A stretch of DNA of 64,000 bases, from NCBI GenBank assembly GCA_017590115.1, contig JAGGNK010010226.1, positions 2,887,732 to 2,951,731 on the forward strand, given 5' to 3'. The stretch's first letter is position 1. The number at the start of each line of letters is the position of its first letter. Below the pieces are notes generated by a model. It was not told the origin of the DNA. It ran no database searches and saw only the letters and a list, made by a program, of their open reading frames with translations. The position numbers were made by a program, and so were the translations under genes. This DNA comes from Montifringilla adamsi. Its lineage: Eukaryota > Chordata > Aves > Passeriformes > Passeridae. Positions 38,483 through 51,613 of this stretch are shown here, piece by piece.

Positions 38483-40074
38483 GTCTGGTGCCGCCTCGGG
38501 ACACCTTAAAGGAGCCGCACCTACACGGCCCCCGCACGCCCCGAGCGGCGCTGCCCGGCCCGGCGCGCCCCTCCCCGCCCCGCCCTGCGCGGAGCCGGCG
38601 CCGCCTCCCGCCCCTTCCCCCGCGAAGGTAACGCGCGGGGCGGCTCCCGGAGCTCCCCGTGCCCCGGGCGCGGCGCAGCCAGGAGCAGGGGGAGGGGATG
38701 GACGAAGAAGTTTAGATTCCCCCTCACCGAAAACAAGCAAACACAAAACCCCGCGCGGATCTCCACCGGTACTCCCGAGACTGCGCTTCGCCGGGTGGTG
38801 CCCACCGCCTGTGGCCCGGCCGTGCTCCAGGCGTGGACCAGATCTCTAGGAGAAGCATCCTCAAATCGTCACTCCTGCGGCTGAGTGCACCGACAGACAC
38901 TACAGGAGCAACTCCGCATGGCCATGCCACACCATGAGGTGTAGTGGTAGGGAAAGAAGGGGAACACTGCGGGGAAGAAAGGGAAGGTGGACTTGGAAGA
39001 AGTAGCACTACCATCTCACAGAAAAGCTCCAGCTATTCCTAGATTTGATTCATTAAGTTAGGAGGATTGAGTGAGGCAGAAGAAGAAATTTCATTTCCAA
39101 GCAGCGTATTGAATATATTAACGCCATTGCAAGGGAGTGTGCAGTGGCATAATAAAACTATATAGAAAGACTCTTGATGTGCTTCCTGTCAGAGGATTTA
39201 TACGGACCCCATGCTGTTATCAGCCAAACAGGTTTGGGTGTTGGCAGCCACCATCAGTCAAACCACAAGGAATGTCAGTTTGCCGCATGTTGCATCCCTC
39301 AGGGCAAACTGACCAAAAGTCCAACAACAGAAAGGTCCTATGCATTGCACTGAGTCTGTTTCAGTCCACTGTTATGAGATCCATAAAGACAGATGTTCAA
39401 TACTGTAAAGCAAAACAGGTTTACATTGGGAGAGGAAGCTCCTGTTTATATGTATACAGTGTATCTGTATCAGCAGCAATCAAACTGGCAAGATTTTCTT
39501 CCAAAACTGATGAGAATTGATGAGCATCCAAAACTTAGAAAAACAATCTAGTTTTTTACACCAATTAATTTTCACAGAGAAAAAAAGAACTAGTGTCCTA
39601 CTTCAAACACATTTAGAAAGCAATCATAACTGTGGAATCAGTAGCAGTGAACACTTTTGAATATGAGCAGATTTTTTTAAGCTGTACCTAGCCAACCATT
39701 TCTCTTCCTGTTGTGACCTCATGCACTTCATGAAAGAAAAATGCATTAGCACCTCCGGAGTTAAAACCACACCGCAAAAACAGTGAAGAGCCCTGAGATA
39801 ATCCTTGAATCCTAGTGAAAAGTTTGAGATTTCAATAAATTAGATTTGGGGTTGTTCTTTTATAATTGATTAAATAAACAGGACTCACATGCAGGTCTGG
39901 AAATGGGCCTCAAGAGTACATTTATTTCACCTCTGTTCTCAGATAGGGTCAAATATACGTAAGACCCTAACTAGCAGGCATTTTGTAATCCCTCTTCTAG
40001 CTATTTCTCATGACTGGAATTTTATACTATATTTAGTTAACCTGTCCCAGTTACTATATAGTCAGATTTCTTTC

Positions 40075-40096
40075 TTTTTTTTTTTTTTTTTTTTTT
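40075..40096. repeat. Poly-T tract
   Basis: Twenty-two consecutive T on the plus strand, preceded by a CTTTC transition. No retroelement body is evident next to it. Confidence 0.9.
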
Positions 40097-41278
40097 AAGC
40101 CTAGACTAAATACTCTTCTGGAAGGAAACACACACTATCACCAATAACATTTTGAAGACCTTTTTTTTTTTTATTCCTTTTGTAGTATCAATACTTGGCA
40201 GACTCACATTGTACCAAATTTTGTACACATTTTAAGTGATTGCATCTCTTTAAAAAGCAAATCTACACATCTACCAGTAGGCCACTCTAAAAGGAATAAA
40301 TGGGTTAACTTATTCTAGGAATGTACCTTCACACATATATTTTATGTGTGTACATGTCTTTATTTACTTGTAAAGTGTCATTCTTATGTATTACTCTGTT
40401 TATATGGGATATATTTTTCTAATCTTTAATTATAAAATGTAATTTTTAATGCATTTCTATGGCATATGTATTATCTAGCAATGTAAATTAGTCCATTTGC
40501 ATTGTAACTGACAAGAAATACATACAATGTGTACAGAAGGTAAATAAAGCATTTTCCTAATTCCCAGAGAGTTTTCTCAACCCGAGATGAATCTGTTTCC
40601 TGTTCATTAGTGCAATAGTAGGTTTCTAGATTCATTCACACTTTTGCTTAGGTAATTTAAAAAAAAAAAAGACCTGTAAAATTTTATGCCATGTCAAAGT
40701 CTTGCTGTATGCTGACTGCTAATTTGAAATTCACATGCAGAGAAATTCTCCAAACAGCAGTGGATTAAAGCTCTGAAGCTTGAATGACCTTACCATGAGA
40801 TGAGCCTACGTAAAACAGTTTAAAGCTTTTGTGCCACGGTTACCCCATCTTTAATGAGCCTCTAAGATTGTTTCAATCACTATAAAGAATTTTTTATCCT
40901 TTGAGAAGAAGAGAGTCATTCTACTTTAGGTACCTATAGTGAAAGTACAGTAGAGCTTCAAAGGCTTGTTCAATTTGTACTGTCTCAGGTACTTCATAAC
41001 ATAATGTTTAGCTGTCAGTGCTTTCTTACTTCAGAAAAAATGCTAGGAGTGAATGTATACTGCTCTAATTATCTTTCTTAAAATTCATTTAGATTGTAAT
41101 AATATATAGCAGCTGCACGGCTGAGTGAATCTCTTCAAATTGTAAGCCTACAGAATTTCATCAGAATGTCTTGTAAGTAATTGACATCATCTTTAATTCT
41201 GCAGATGTTCTTACAAAATGTGTGCTATTAAAGCACCCTTATTGTCCTTGATACTGAGGCATACAGACATCCATGTGA

Positions 41279-41300
41279 GACACACACGTATATGTGTGTC
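41279..41300. repeat. Near-perfect palindrome GACACACA...TGTGTGTC
   Basis: Arms GACACACA and TGTGTGTC flank a short alternating purine/pyrimidine centre (CGTATA). It could form a small hairpin or Z-DNA-type structure; no function is claimed. Confidence 0.7.
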
Positions 41301-41689
41301 TGTCAGAAAATGTTTCTAGGAAAAGAAGCACGGCTTTAACCTCTTCAGATGTGGGGAACAGTACATCGATGAGTATTATAAAGCAGATGTACTTGCTGTG
41401 TTTATTCCATAATATTTTAAGACTTACACAAACATGTAATTTCTGGGAGAACAGAACTACTTTGAAAATTACACATGCCTGAGTTTGAGGCACAGGACTC
41501 GCATGAAACCTCCAACAAAAAAGGTTCTCCAGAACTGATAGTTGTGATTCAGCAGATGGCACTCTTCCCTCAAAGAGACTAAAATCAGTTCTGCCTCTGA
41601 TACAAGGGATGATGTGCTTTGAGAGATTACTCAGAAGAACTTGAACTTCTGTAAGCACTGAAGATCCCAGGCACTTCTCTCCAAGGGCA

Positions 41690-41920
41690 GAGACACGCAC
41701 GTGACGTCTTGGATGTGTTGTAGGGGCAAACACACTGTCTCTCCACAAACCTCTTTGAACTTCAAGTAACTCTCCCCCTTCCTGATCTCCAGAGTACCGT
41801 GTAGCCTTGGGGTTATCTGCGGAGCTGGCTGCCAGGAATGCCTCTGTGCGTGCATTACACGGTCACACGCGCCCGTGTCTGCGGAGGCTCACCGCGTTTA
41901 TCGTTCCGAGGCTGGCAGCC
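41690..41920. promoter_or_regulatory. Isolated CpG cluster, candidate enhancer or minor promoter
   Basis: By eye there are about 14-15 CpGs in 230 bases, including CACGTGACGTCT at 41698-41709 (E-box CACGTG overlapping a cAMP-response-like TGACGTC) and dense CpGs at 41850-41915. The kilobases on either side have almost none. It lies about 3 kb upstream of the ROBO1 island. A minus-strand open frame of 169 codons (41239-41748) enters it, but has no recognisable domain. Confidence 0.4.
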
Positions 41921-42701
41921 AGGATTGCTGAATCAGTGCCTTTATTCTACAGGCTGCAGCTGAGCTCCCATTGACATCATAGGGATTATATAGATACAGC
42001 CAAGTTTCAAAAACTCTTTCTTCCAGACCTTTTTGGAAGTGATGGATTGCATTATTTAGTGAACTGCCTTAAAAAATATTTTTTTCTAAGTGTAAGCTGA
42101 AATTAAGTGGAAAAATATGAGGAATTATATATGCATCTCTCTTTGTGTGTTTTTCTCCAAGTATATTATAGTCCTTGACCATGGCAGGAATCGTAGCTGA
42201 AGTCAGTAAACATACCTGAACAGTACATTATTTCAGTGATATTTTCATTAGGGGAAAAAAATTGGATTTTTCTACATTAGATCTAAACAAGCACTGAAAT
42301 GATAGAAGAAGGAACGCTGTAAAGGACGGCTGAATATCAAAAGTGCATGAATAGCAAAAGCTTGAAAACCTACAGTTGCCATATAATTAATTGGGATAAT
42401 TATTATGAACAAACAAGAAATGTTATGATTTCCATGCCCATATAAGTAAATTTCTGTCTCTTTCTTGACCTGTCTGGTTACTGTTTAAACATGCTGTTCA
42501 AAGACATTGTTTTCCTGTGTCTGATTGCTCGACCTTACCATGATTTTGCTTTTATTTACATTAATTTTATGATGCAATCCTTATTTTCTTTGATGTTACT
42601 CTTAATTACACTACTAGTGAATTCAGACTTCCAGTGTCTTTCACTACATACAACATTTAAAATAGTACTCGAGTCATTGCAGAGCAAGGAATAATAGCAA
42701 T

Positions 42702-42745
42702 AAAATATAATATTTAAAATATAATATTTTAAAATATAATATTTT
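42702..42745. repeat. AAAATATAATATTT repeat, three copies
   Basis: Three tandem units of AAAATATAATATTT(T). The unit itself is nearly self-complementary, so the array can fold in several registers. Confidence 0.85.
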
Positions 42746-43381
42746 ATTTGCTATGATGAATTCACAGATAGAGACCCTAAGGAAGCTCATGCCTCATTAA
42801 GCTAGGTATATAAAAACACCATGATGAAAGATGCTTTCTTCAAAGGATTTATAAAAGCATCATTATCAACATGAAGAACTTAAAGAAAAAAAATCACCAG
42901 TGGCATAAACAGGCAAAATCCCATTGAATTTTATCCTTTAATATTCCTTTGTATTACGGGTGAATGGGTCTTTTCATTTCTGTTCAAAGATGCTATAGCA
43001 CATCCCCACTGGAAAAAAAAAAAAAAAAACACTGAAGCTATATTCCTTCTGTTGCCCCAGTAGAAAATGCTAAAGGCATATTTGCTATTCAGTCTACTCA
43101 GCAGACTAGCTCAAACGCTTTTAAAAATTATTATAATTATAGGAAATATTGCCTAGGACTCCTGCTTTGTGGTTTTGTTCTTGTTAGTGACAAAATGCTA
43201 ATCTGCTTAATATGTAATTTATATACAAACAACACAGTATTTATTACAAAACCAGTGTTATCTCTGATATTGCCAAACAAAGAGAGACCTGTTCCTGAAA
43301 TCTCAGTATTTGCTTTAAATGTTTAACAAATGAGCCATTCAGTACTCACTATCTCCTTGCCTCAATACGAGGAGTATGAGG

Positions 43382-43395
43382 GTGTCACCTAGTGG
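43382..43395 (-). promoter_or_regulatory. CTCF-like motif
   Basis: On the minus strand it reads CCACTAGGTGACAC, matching 13 of 14 positions of the vertebrate CTCF core CCASYAGRKGGCRS; the mismatch is A for G in the GGC triplet. Occupancy is unknown. Confidence 0.4.
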
Positions 43396-45399
43396 ATTGT
43401 TCTGGCTGCCTGGAAGAGAGCTCACACACAAGCCAAATCACCCAAATGGCATTGAATGAACTAACAAAATGAAAGAGAAAGGCTTCTTTTTTCTTTATTT
43501 AATTACTCCGGGAATTGTGAGAGCTTCAACAGAGCGTCATTGTTCTGTAATATCTGCCTTTGGGTTTCCATTCATGCCACAGAATCTGTTGGCACTGAAA
43601 AGGGCTGCAAGAATGATGCATCCAAAATTTTGAAGAGAAAATTACCTATGTTCCTGGATCAGAGGAAAGGTTTAATATTACCAGAGACAACCATTTTAAA
43701 TGAGTTGCACAAAACTTTTGTTTGAGATTACAAATAATAAGTGGAAGAAAGTGCCTGTAAGTTTCATCAATTATATTTTTAAAGAAGGAACTATTCCATG
43801 GTTTTCAGCAGGCCATCAAAAAAAGGGGGGTTTGAGTGTATTAATTTGAGATTGCTGTATACATTTATAATTCATGAATAGTTAAGGTTAACCTTAGCAA
43901 TCTGGAGATGAAAAGGATTACATAAACTATCCATCTTATTTCTTTGATTGAATTACTGCACATATTTAAAGCAGACGCCACTTAAGAACTCAATACCTGC
44001 AGTGAATTAACTCAGTCAAATGCAAAGCAGATACCCAGCCAGCTCACCCAGTACCATTGCAATTGCATGTTGAAATTTAAAATAACCAGCATACAATTTA
44101 TAATTGCATGATGAAAGCCTATCTGATCCCATATATTTAACCTCTTTTAATTAAAAAGATGCTTACTATAGTTTTAATATTGCATTCTGCCCTTGAGTGG
44201 AGGAAGGGAAGAAAGCAAGGATGGAACTACAGATGATAAAGACATCCTATTTTCATGCCTAGAGCATGCATTTAAATTACACCCCCTGAAATTCTTCAGT
44301 GTGTGCTGTGTGACCAGCATGGGAAGAGGAGAAAGTCTTTGCCCCATGGTGGTATGCTTATTTTTTTGTGTCAGAAGTACATCCTACCCATCAGCAGACA
44401 CAGTATGCTACTGGAAGCAGTGGCAAAAATCTTGCATTAGCACTACGCTTTGCTGGCCTTGCTGCTGGTGCTCTGCCGTAATATGTCTGTTTTAATGAAC
44501 AAGTGGATCTGCCTTCCTCTGTGTAGGAGGGCTAGCACATCCTTAGCCTTTTTTGCATATAAAAAATACACAGTCAATCTAAATTTCCTTGAAAAATACC
44601 CCTGGTGAAAAGGTATGAAGACTCCAGCAATCCTTACCCATATTAAAAGCTCTCAGAATCACACTTCAAGAGAACTGTGAAAGTGTGTATTACTTAATTT
44701 AATTAGAAAAAGAAAATGTATAAAGGTATTTCAATTGTTTGACTACAAACTACCTCTACTTTTTGAGGTAGGAAATGAAGAAAAGGAAAAAATGGTTAGT
44801 TAAATTCCTCACCCTCAAAACAGAGAACAGAGTTCTGTTGATCAGAAGCATCTTATTCTGCTAGTTATTAAATGTTTTCTGGCCCTTAGAAGCATTTCTC
44901 CACTCTTTGGGACATAGAATTATTTGGGGATTTTATTTTTTAATGTATTTTGTCTTGTCAACACTGTTGGTCTATATCCTAATGGATTCTGCTGTGAAGT
45001 GCCCAGGTGATGTACATTGTGGAGTTCAGTAGGAGACACTGACAAAGTACTAAACCTGCAGGGCAAGTAAGGATTACTGCTGAGGGAGGGAATACTGTCA
45101 ATGAGCCTTGTATACCTGTTCATACAGCAGGCTATTTCATTCTGAAACAGTTCCTTCCAGCAGCAGTACCAGGCTCCCATACCTCATACATCTCCTTTTG
45201 TACAGAAGGTCAGGCTGCCTTCAGAATGGGGGGGAAAAAAGGAAAACAAACTAGAGGGAAGGCCTTGGGCCCCAGCTAAATATTTCATTAAAAAGAAAAC
45301 TGGTCTTGCATGTGTTCTCTTTAAAACCTCCCAAAGGACAAATCTGTCAGGGAATGTCTACATAGTTAGGAGCATCCAGTAACACAACTATTCCTCCCA

Positions 45400-45750
45400 C
45401 TCTCCGAGACGGCCTGACACGAGCCAGCTCCATTGCAGAAGCTGAGTAAATATTCTCTGCTGGTGCCAAGGCTGAGCTAACACAGGTTGTGTCTCAACAG
45501 GCCTTATTAGCTCAGGCTCATTACTGTAATAACTGGGCTCCGTGGCAGCAGGCGCTCCAGGATCTGCTCCTGGCGCTGCAGACATGCCGTCAGCGGGGTC
45601 CTCCTCTTCTTCCCGGAGATTCTCTCATTGCTTTTCAAGCCGGCAGCTGCTCCTCTCAAAAAGCTGCCCTGGCATACAAGACCATTTCAAAAATAGTGGA
45701 AGGTTGTGAAGTGCTGGCAGGGCAGGGGATCACCCCTGTAATGGCGTTTT
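45400..45750. promoter_or_regulatory. GC-richer segment, candidate regulatory element
   Basis: By eye about 11 CpGs occur in 350 bases between AT-rich flanks, with clusters at 45404-45422 and 45540-45645. A plus-strand open frame (45489-45827, 112 codons, Gln/Leu/Ala-rich) crosses it without any recognisable domain or splice-supported structure. I treat it as non-coding. Confidence 0.3.
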
Positions 45751-47006
45751 CCCAAGTACAAAGCACAACCTTAGGCAAGGATCATGCAGGTATACAACTT
45801 CCACTTTCCTCTTCTGTCACCTCTTAACAGAGAAAATGTGAGAGTAAATTACACACTGAGCACCTTAAAAAGGCAGCAATTTGCTTTCAAATAAAAAGTT
45901 GAAAATTCACCCCTTTCTTTTATATAAATGAACAAGTTTTGTACTATCCTAGTTGTTACTCGGTAAACACAATTTAGCTTTTACCCTCAGTTGCACTGCT
46001 GGACAAACAACCTACTGTTTAGCTGGAGTGCACAGTCAGAACTTCATGGGCTCACAAAACCCACTTCAAAGAACACAACAAGAACAGAAAAATTGCTTTT
46101 TAAATCTTCCTGCTGTACGGGCACAGGACCAGCATGGCAGTTCAGATAGCAATATCAGACTAAATAAATATTAAGACTGAAAAAAGTCTCAGGCAAAGTT
46201 CCTGCAGACCACGATAGGAGAGGATGTTATCTGGGATCAGCACCTTCCACATATGGTCCCTGTAGCTGTAGTTCTTAGGTGAGTAAGAGAGCAGCAGAGA
46301 GACACAAACATTATGTGTCAAAACCATAATTTGAAATTTACACCTACGCACAAAGATGAAGAAAATTATTCCAAATAATTTTGCATTATTTATTTATTAA
46401 ATTATTTCAGGTTTTATTTCAACTGACATTTTGAGGTGCTGCTTCATGATGATGGAGCTGAGAAACCATCTGTTTTTGTGTGTTCAAAGTAGATAGTCTC
46501 ACATGGAGGTAATAACCTTAGGCCAGGGGAAGATTTCCTTGGCACTCAGAGGGTTTTTAATATTAAAATTTTGCATATTGCCATGGAAGGTTTCTACTAA
46601 CCAAGAGGGAACTCTTTTTAAGTGGTAGAATAAGCTATTCACCTGAGTACAAGTTGGAGAGATTTTATTCAAGCATATTCAGTTGGTTCTCATTATGAAC
46701 AACTTTATATTTCATTGTCAAATTTTATATTTTCTTCCCAACTTTTAAGAAAATATACACACCTACTTTTTGAGACACATTTTGGTATGCAATATTACTT
46801 GTGTTGCAAGATTTGCATTTTGATTTATTGAAGAAAACAAGGTTTAAACCCCTGACTTTTCTAATTAGAATGGGGAAATCCTCACAATCAATTCAATGTG
46901 ATGATAAATACATGTCTTTCAGTAAAGTACTTATCTAACCTCCAATATACTTTGTTCTTATTTGGATTTATTCCAAAATATACAGTTTCAAGTGAACTAT
47001 GCTATA

Positions 47007-47020
47007 ATGCCCTCTGCTGG
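47007..47020 (-). promoter_or_regulatory. CTCF-like motif
   Basis: On the minus strand it reads CCAGCAGAGGGCAT, matching 13 of 14 positions of the CTCF core CCASYAGRKGGCRS, with only the last base off. It has the same orientation as the site at 43382. Confidence 0.5.
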
Positions 47021-50000
47021 TACTGAGCGGGTAAAAGCACTCTAAATTTCCTTTGTAGTTCACCTAAAAAGGTACAAAAATTGCATTAAGACCTTGGGCT
47101 CAAACCGTCATAAACTTCTACCAGTACCCCAGGCTGGTTATAGACTCTAATGAGACATTTTTTAAATAAAACCAGCCAACTTGATCTTACCAAATTTGAC
47201 ATAAACTTTTTACAAAATTGCCAAGACCCTCAAGGTTTCTCAAGAAAGAATATTTGCTAATTTCGCAAAATTCTGTGAAAAATTCCATAGCTAGAGGAAT
47301 AAACTATTAAAGATCATCAAATGAAATTTATTTAACTGCAAGAACTTGATCCTGCATTAGGAAGTCAAGACTGAAAATCTTACCAGAGTGGTAATGTTAG
47401 ATTTCAGAATTTCAAAGCCCTTGGCTTATATTGTACCAATCCAATACATGGCAATATCCATAGGCTGAAGCCACTCTTCAAGTAAGGAACTGAATATATG
47501 TATGAGGACTTATATTGTAACTTTGGTTGATATTTTAAATGTCTCTAAAAAAAAATTTAAAAAATAAAATAAAAAAGGGAATAACAACTCAAACAGTTAA
47601 GTACAGCTGTACCAGAGGATCTTCCTTCAGTACTTTTATGGCATGAATGTGTGGAAAAAAAGGAAATACTGAAAAATCAACCTAAGTTTTTCCCTGCTCG
47701 ACTTATTACTGTCTGACAGAAGGCTTAGTGAGAAGCTACCCATTCCCAAGGAGTTAATTAGTACCTTCTGTGAATAAATACCAATCACACCAACATCTTA
47801 TATGCAGCAAGATTAAACAAGTAATGTTTTTTAAAGTTCCATATCCTTTGAAGTATGCTTGGTTAAAATTGCCTTAATTAGATAGCATAATGCTAAAAAT
47901 AAGGTTAGGGTATTCTTGGTTTTGTCTTCCTTTTCTCTCTGAACACAGAGTAAAAATTATAAACCTGGGCCAAATTTGGAATAATGGAAACATGAATGAG
48001 ATTTTCAAAACTGCTTTGTAGAGGGGGATGTTCAATTGCCACTTAAAGAACTCCCCTTGGTATTTTTTGAAAATCCCACCCTTAACCCTTTATTAAGAAT
48101 CTCTTGAAAGAGATTTTTGCTTGAAGCCATATATCTGCCCATCAGATATGCAGGGCAAATCAGCAATTAACAGGAGACATGAAGGATTTTCTTGATTACA
48201 GTTCGGACAAGCATTTCTCTGGAGAGCTGCTGCTTTTGTTCAAAGTCAGCCTGTCTCCCCCATGTTTGAGCGTGCTGTATGCTTCACAGTCAGAACCCAG
48301 AGAGTTTTAGTGCCACAGAAACATGGCACTGAATGGCCCAAAATGTTTATGTTATAGATTAGGCAAAATCTTAGTGTCGTGTCACATCATTTCAGATGGC
48401 AAAAGCTGGCGTCTGAAACAATGTTCTGCTTTTGTGGGACACAATGGCACTGGACACAAATGATGAATACATGCAACATGGTAATAAACATGTTAAAGGC
48501 AAACATTTGCTCTCAAGACTATTGTGTAGATTCAGCCTAATCCTTAGAGGATTTCAGGTTCTTGGATCTGCCATGTCCTAAGCTGGCAGTAACTTGAGGT
48601 GATAACCCACTGCCTGAGAGCAGGTGTGGGAGGCATGCCTGCCACTTTCCAGATATGTGGGAAAAGCTGGAGTCCATCTGTTTTCTTCCCCAACATTTTT
48701 AATGATTTGCCATGTCTCTGATTAACTACGTTATTGAAGCCATAGTGAAGAAAAGAGTAGAGGCAAGTTTTAAATAGCATAATGTAGTTCTCTTTGAAAT
48801 CTTCTTCATTATCATAAAGACTGTAGTGACTTTTACTTCATCTGTTTGGGTTTATGTTTGAAACTTAACTTACTAACTACAGGAAACAGTTACGTCAGTG
48901 ATCAGATTTCCTATCAATGAAATAATGTGATGCCTAGCTAGCCTGTGAAAAATTTGCTTTATTGCTACTGAAAGATATTGCCAAATGTAGTCTAGAAAAG
49001 TAACATGAATTTTCTCTTATCACTACTCTTCTCTGTAAAATACTATTACATGTAACCTTAGTCCCAATTATATGTAATCATTTCCTACTTAGTAAGTTTG
49101 TATTGTGTACAGTGGTTAAAACAAGGCATGCTGAAGAAACAGCCTATTCTTTTACTACTCACTGGATTCAGGAGAAGCTATTTATTTGACACTGAATTCT
49201 CACTTAAATGGCAGAGAGACTGAGGTCCACTGTGAAAAACCCCTGTTACAGAGAGGAGAGAACTTATTTCCAGAATCTTGCTACACAAACATAGGTTGGT
49301 TCAGAATTTTAACAATATGAATGCTCCCATGTTTGTCACATGGCACTACACAGAGCATAGGTCTAGTACTGAATAACAATAAAAGAAATCTGTCTTGGTG
49401 TGAACTCTGCTGTTCCAGGGATGGCAGCTATTCCCATGGCACTGCAATATTCCCTGTTTCTCAGAAACAAAAATACACTAACAGCAACAGGCAGAGGGGA
49501 GGAGAGAAAGGCCTTGACCCCTCTATTTCTAAGCAGGTGACAACCCCATAAGTCTGACTGACATTCCACAGCCATAAACTGGATCCAGAAAACCCCTAAG
49601 ATCCAAAGTCCTTATGCTTTGTCTGCTCATCCTTGCCATCTGAAACACTGCCCTGTCCAAAAAACAATACAACAGTTCTACCTCATGAGGCCTGAAGTCA
49701 TGTGTAATGTCAAAGTCTTATTTCTGTCATATCCTGGAAAACCATGAGCAATGCATTTGTACCCACAGGAGAAAAAGAAATAACAACAGATAAATATCTT
49801 TTTGGGCACAAAAGAGTCAAGGGAATAAGTGGAATTTTCATTTCTTGATCCCTGCAAATTAAGATAAGGTGCTTTTCTGGAAGCCTTAAGCAAATACCAG
49901 TGTGTCTTATGGATCCCAGCAGAGGAGTTAAATGGGTGAAATTTAAATGCCTTTTATCATAATTAATCAAATTATCCTCGTTTTTTTTTATCATAGATGT

Positions 50001-51613
50001 CACAAATCAGATTATACTAGACAATATATCATTTATGAGATGAACATATGTATTTTAAAAAATTATATATTACAATGGATTTAAAAAGGCTTTATTTATC
50101 TCTGTAAGTATAACCACGCCACAGCTTGCAAGTGATTCTTTTCTATTCTATTGACAAAAAAGAACATAGATCTAAAACATGATAGCCCTTACCCACAAAA
50201 TGGGGATTAATTACTCCTTTATCACCCCTTCAGTTTGTGGTTCACAGACTACAACACAAGCTGATTATATTGATGTTCCTAATTATGAAAGTTAGGGGAA
50301 TTTTCCTATCTTTCACTGAAGAAATGTCTCCAGTTGATTACAAGCAAGATTGGAAAACAAATCTTTTAATGAAATATGCAACACAGAGTTCTACTAAATA
50401 CAATCACGCATTGCTCAGCAAAGCTGCCAATAGAGTGAAACAAATACAACTCCTCAAATATTTCAATGAAATGAGTAATTAACAGTTTTCTAGTATGGAC
50501 CTTCATGAAGCACAAAGAATAAATCTCATAAAATAAAGGCAAGACACTAGCAACCCAATTTCATGCAATGGGTTGGAGAATTCCAACTCCTGAAAGGTCT
50601 GAAGCCTCAGGCGCTTAGAATTTACTGTTCTCATTCACAGAAATGATTTGCGGACCTAAATGAATATTTTAGGGTTTTTTCCTTGAGTCAAATGATCCAT
50701 CTGTTTACTGAAACAATACACCACAAAGCCAAAGAGGTCATTTCAGGGTAAAACCTCCATCTTAGCAAAGGGTAAACCAAACAGGGTGTCAAGTTGAACT
50801 ATTTGAAGTATAAAGCAACATGAGATAACAGTTGATGATGGTCAAATTGTATGATCTTTCTGCTTCAGCATTTTTGAGACTGAGACACAAAGAATTTTTT
50901 TTTCTTGGAGGTATTAAATTAACAGAGATTTATATTTCTATGGCATTATCCCAGTTTTACACTGCTGAGCAGTGTTGATAATGAATGTTATTTGTAAAAA
51001 TGAATATATTCTCCAGCTTACAGCCACACTACCCCACAAGGGAGTGTTTCCAGTAGGCTGTGAATGTGTAAGTTGAATCAAGGCAAGAAGCGTAAGCCAC
51101 ACAACTTTTTCATCTTATTCCATGAGAGAAGATGAATGGGAGAAGATGAATGGAAGAACGAGAATGAGAGATATCATTTATTTAAAATTGTTAATTTTCA
51201 GTAAAATTGCCATGTTTTATGTGGGACTTTGCTGGCAAGGGAAAATGAATAAAATATATTCAGTAGGAATATGTTTGTCTGAACTGAAACTATACCATAT
51301 CTCCTAATTTGAGCATTACCAAAAATTTCAGTGGTGTTAGATTTACAATACATCTTCTATTATAAAAGGGAAAACTCCCTATAAATGCCTATATTCTCAA
51401 AAGTAGAATCAATTTTTGCTTCCTAAAATAGAAAAAAAAATAAGAGAGTACTTGCCATAATTTTTCAAATACAATCATCATTACCAAGAATTAGCAGAAT
51501 CCATAGAAATTAAAATCTGTTCTCAGTGAGCTGATTCCCTCCAGTTGTGGTGGTTCTTTTTGCTAATCCTTGCACTGGCAACAGGCAGGTGTAAACACTG
51601 AATTAGATCTCAA

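Larger units (their letters stand above)
36500..38900 (-). promoter_or_regulatory. CpG island containing the ROBO1/DUTT1 internal promoter
   Basis: GC content and CpG density rise sharply near 36.5 kb and fall again near 38.9 kb, in an otherwise AT-rich, CpG-poor window. The island surrounds the exon at 37469-37523, so on the minus strand the promoter should lie just above 37524. GC-box-like runs occur at about 37953 (GGGGCGGGC), 38079-38095, 38112 and 38565-38590. There is no clear TATA box; TTTAAG on the minus strand near 38505 is a weak candidate. The exact start site cannot be fixed. The human DUTT1 first exon is known to lie in a CpG island whose methylation has been studied in tumours, which fits. 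The left third of the island (36.5-37.4 kb) is downstream of the donor, in intron 1. A good plus-strand donor-like AAG|GTAACG at 38627/38628 leaves room for a divergent transcript. Confidence 0.88.
38901..41689. other. Upstream flank of the CpG island, nothing recognised
   Basis: CpG density drops immediately after 38.9 kb. A T tract lies at 40075-40096. The plus-strand frame at 39137-39520 (127 codons) shows no family resemblance. On the minus strand this region would be intronic to the long ROBO1 isoform, if that isoform exists in this species. Confidence 0.5.
41921..51613. other. Non-coding flank with scattered candidate regulatory sites
   Basis: No coding exon, RNA gene or CR1 copy was recognised. 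Items listed separately are an AT palindromic repeat at 42702-42745, CTCF-like motifs at 43382 and 47007, and a GC-richer segment at 45400-45750. Confidence 0.5.

Noticed and set aside
37629..38537. 302-codon minus-strand open frame in the CpG island
   Set aside because: Its composition is Ala/Gly/Pro/Arg with poly-Ala and poly-Leu encoded by the CCG and GGA repeats. Comparable frames exist on both strands (for example 37942-38631 plus), and no domain is visible. GC-rich DNA simply lacks stop codons.
41239..41748. 169-codon minus-strand open frame
   Set aside because: No recognisable domain or homologous family, and no clear splice context. Length alone is not persuasive in 64 kb.
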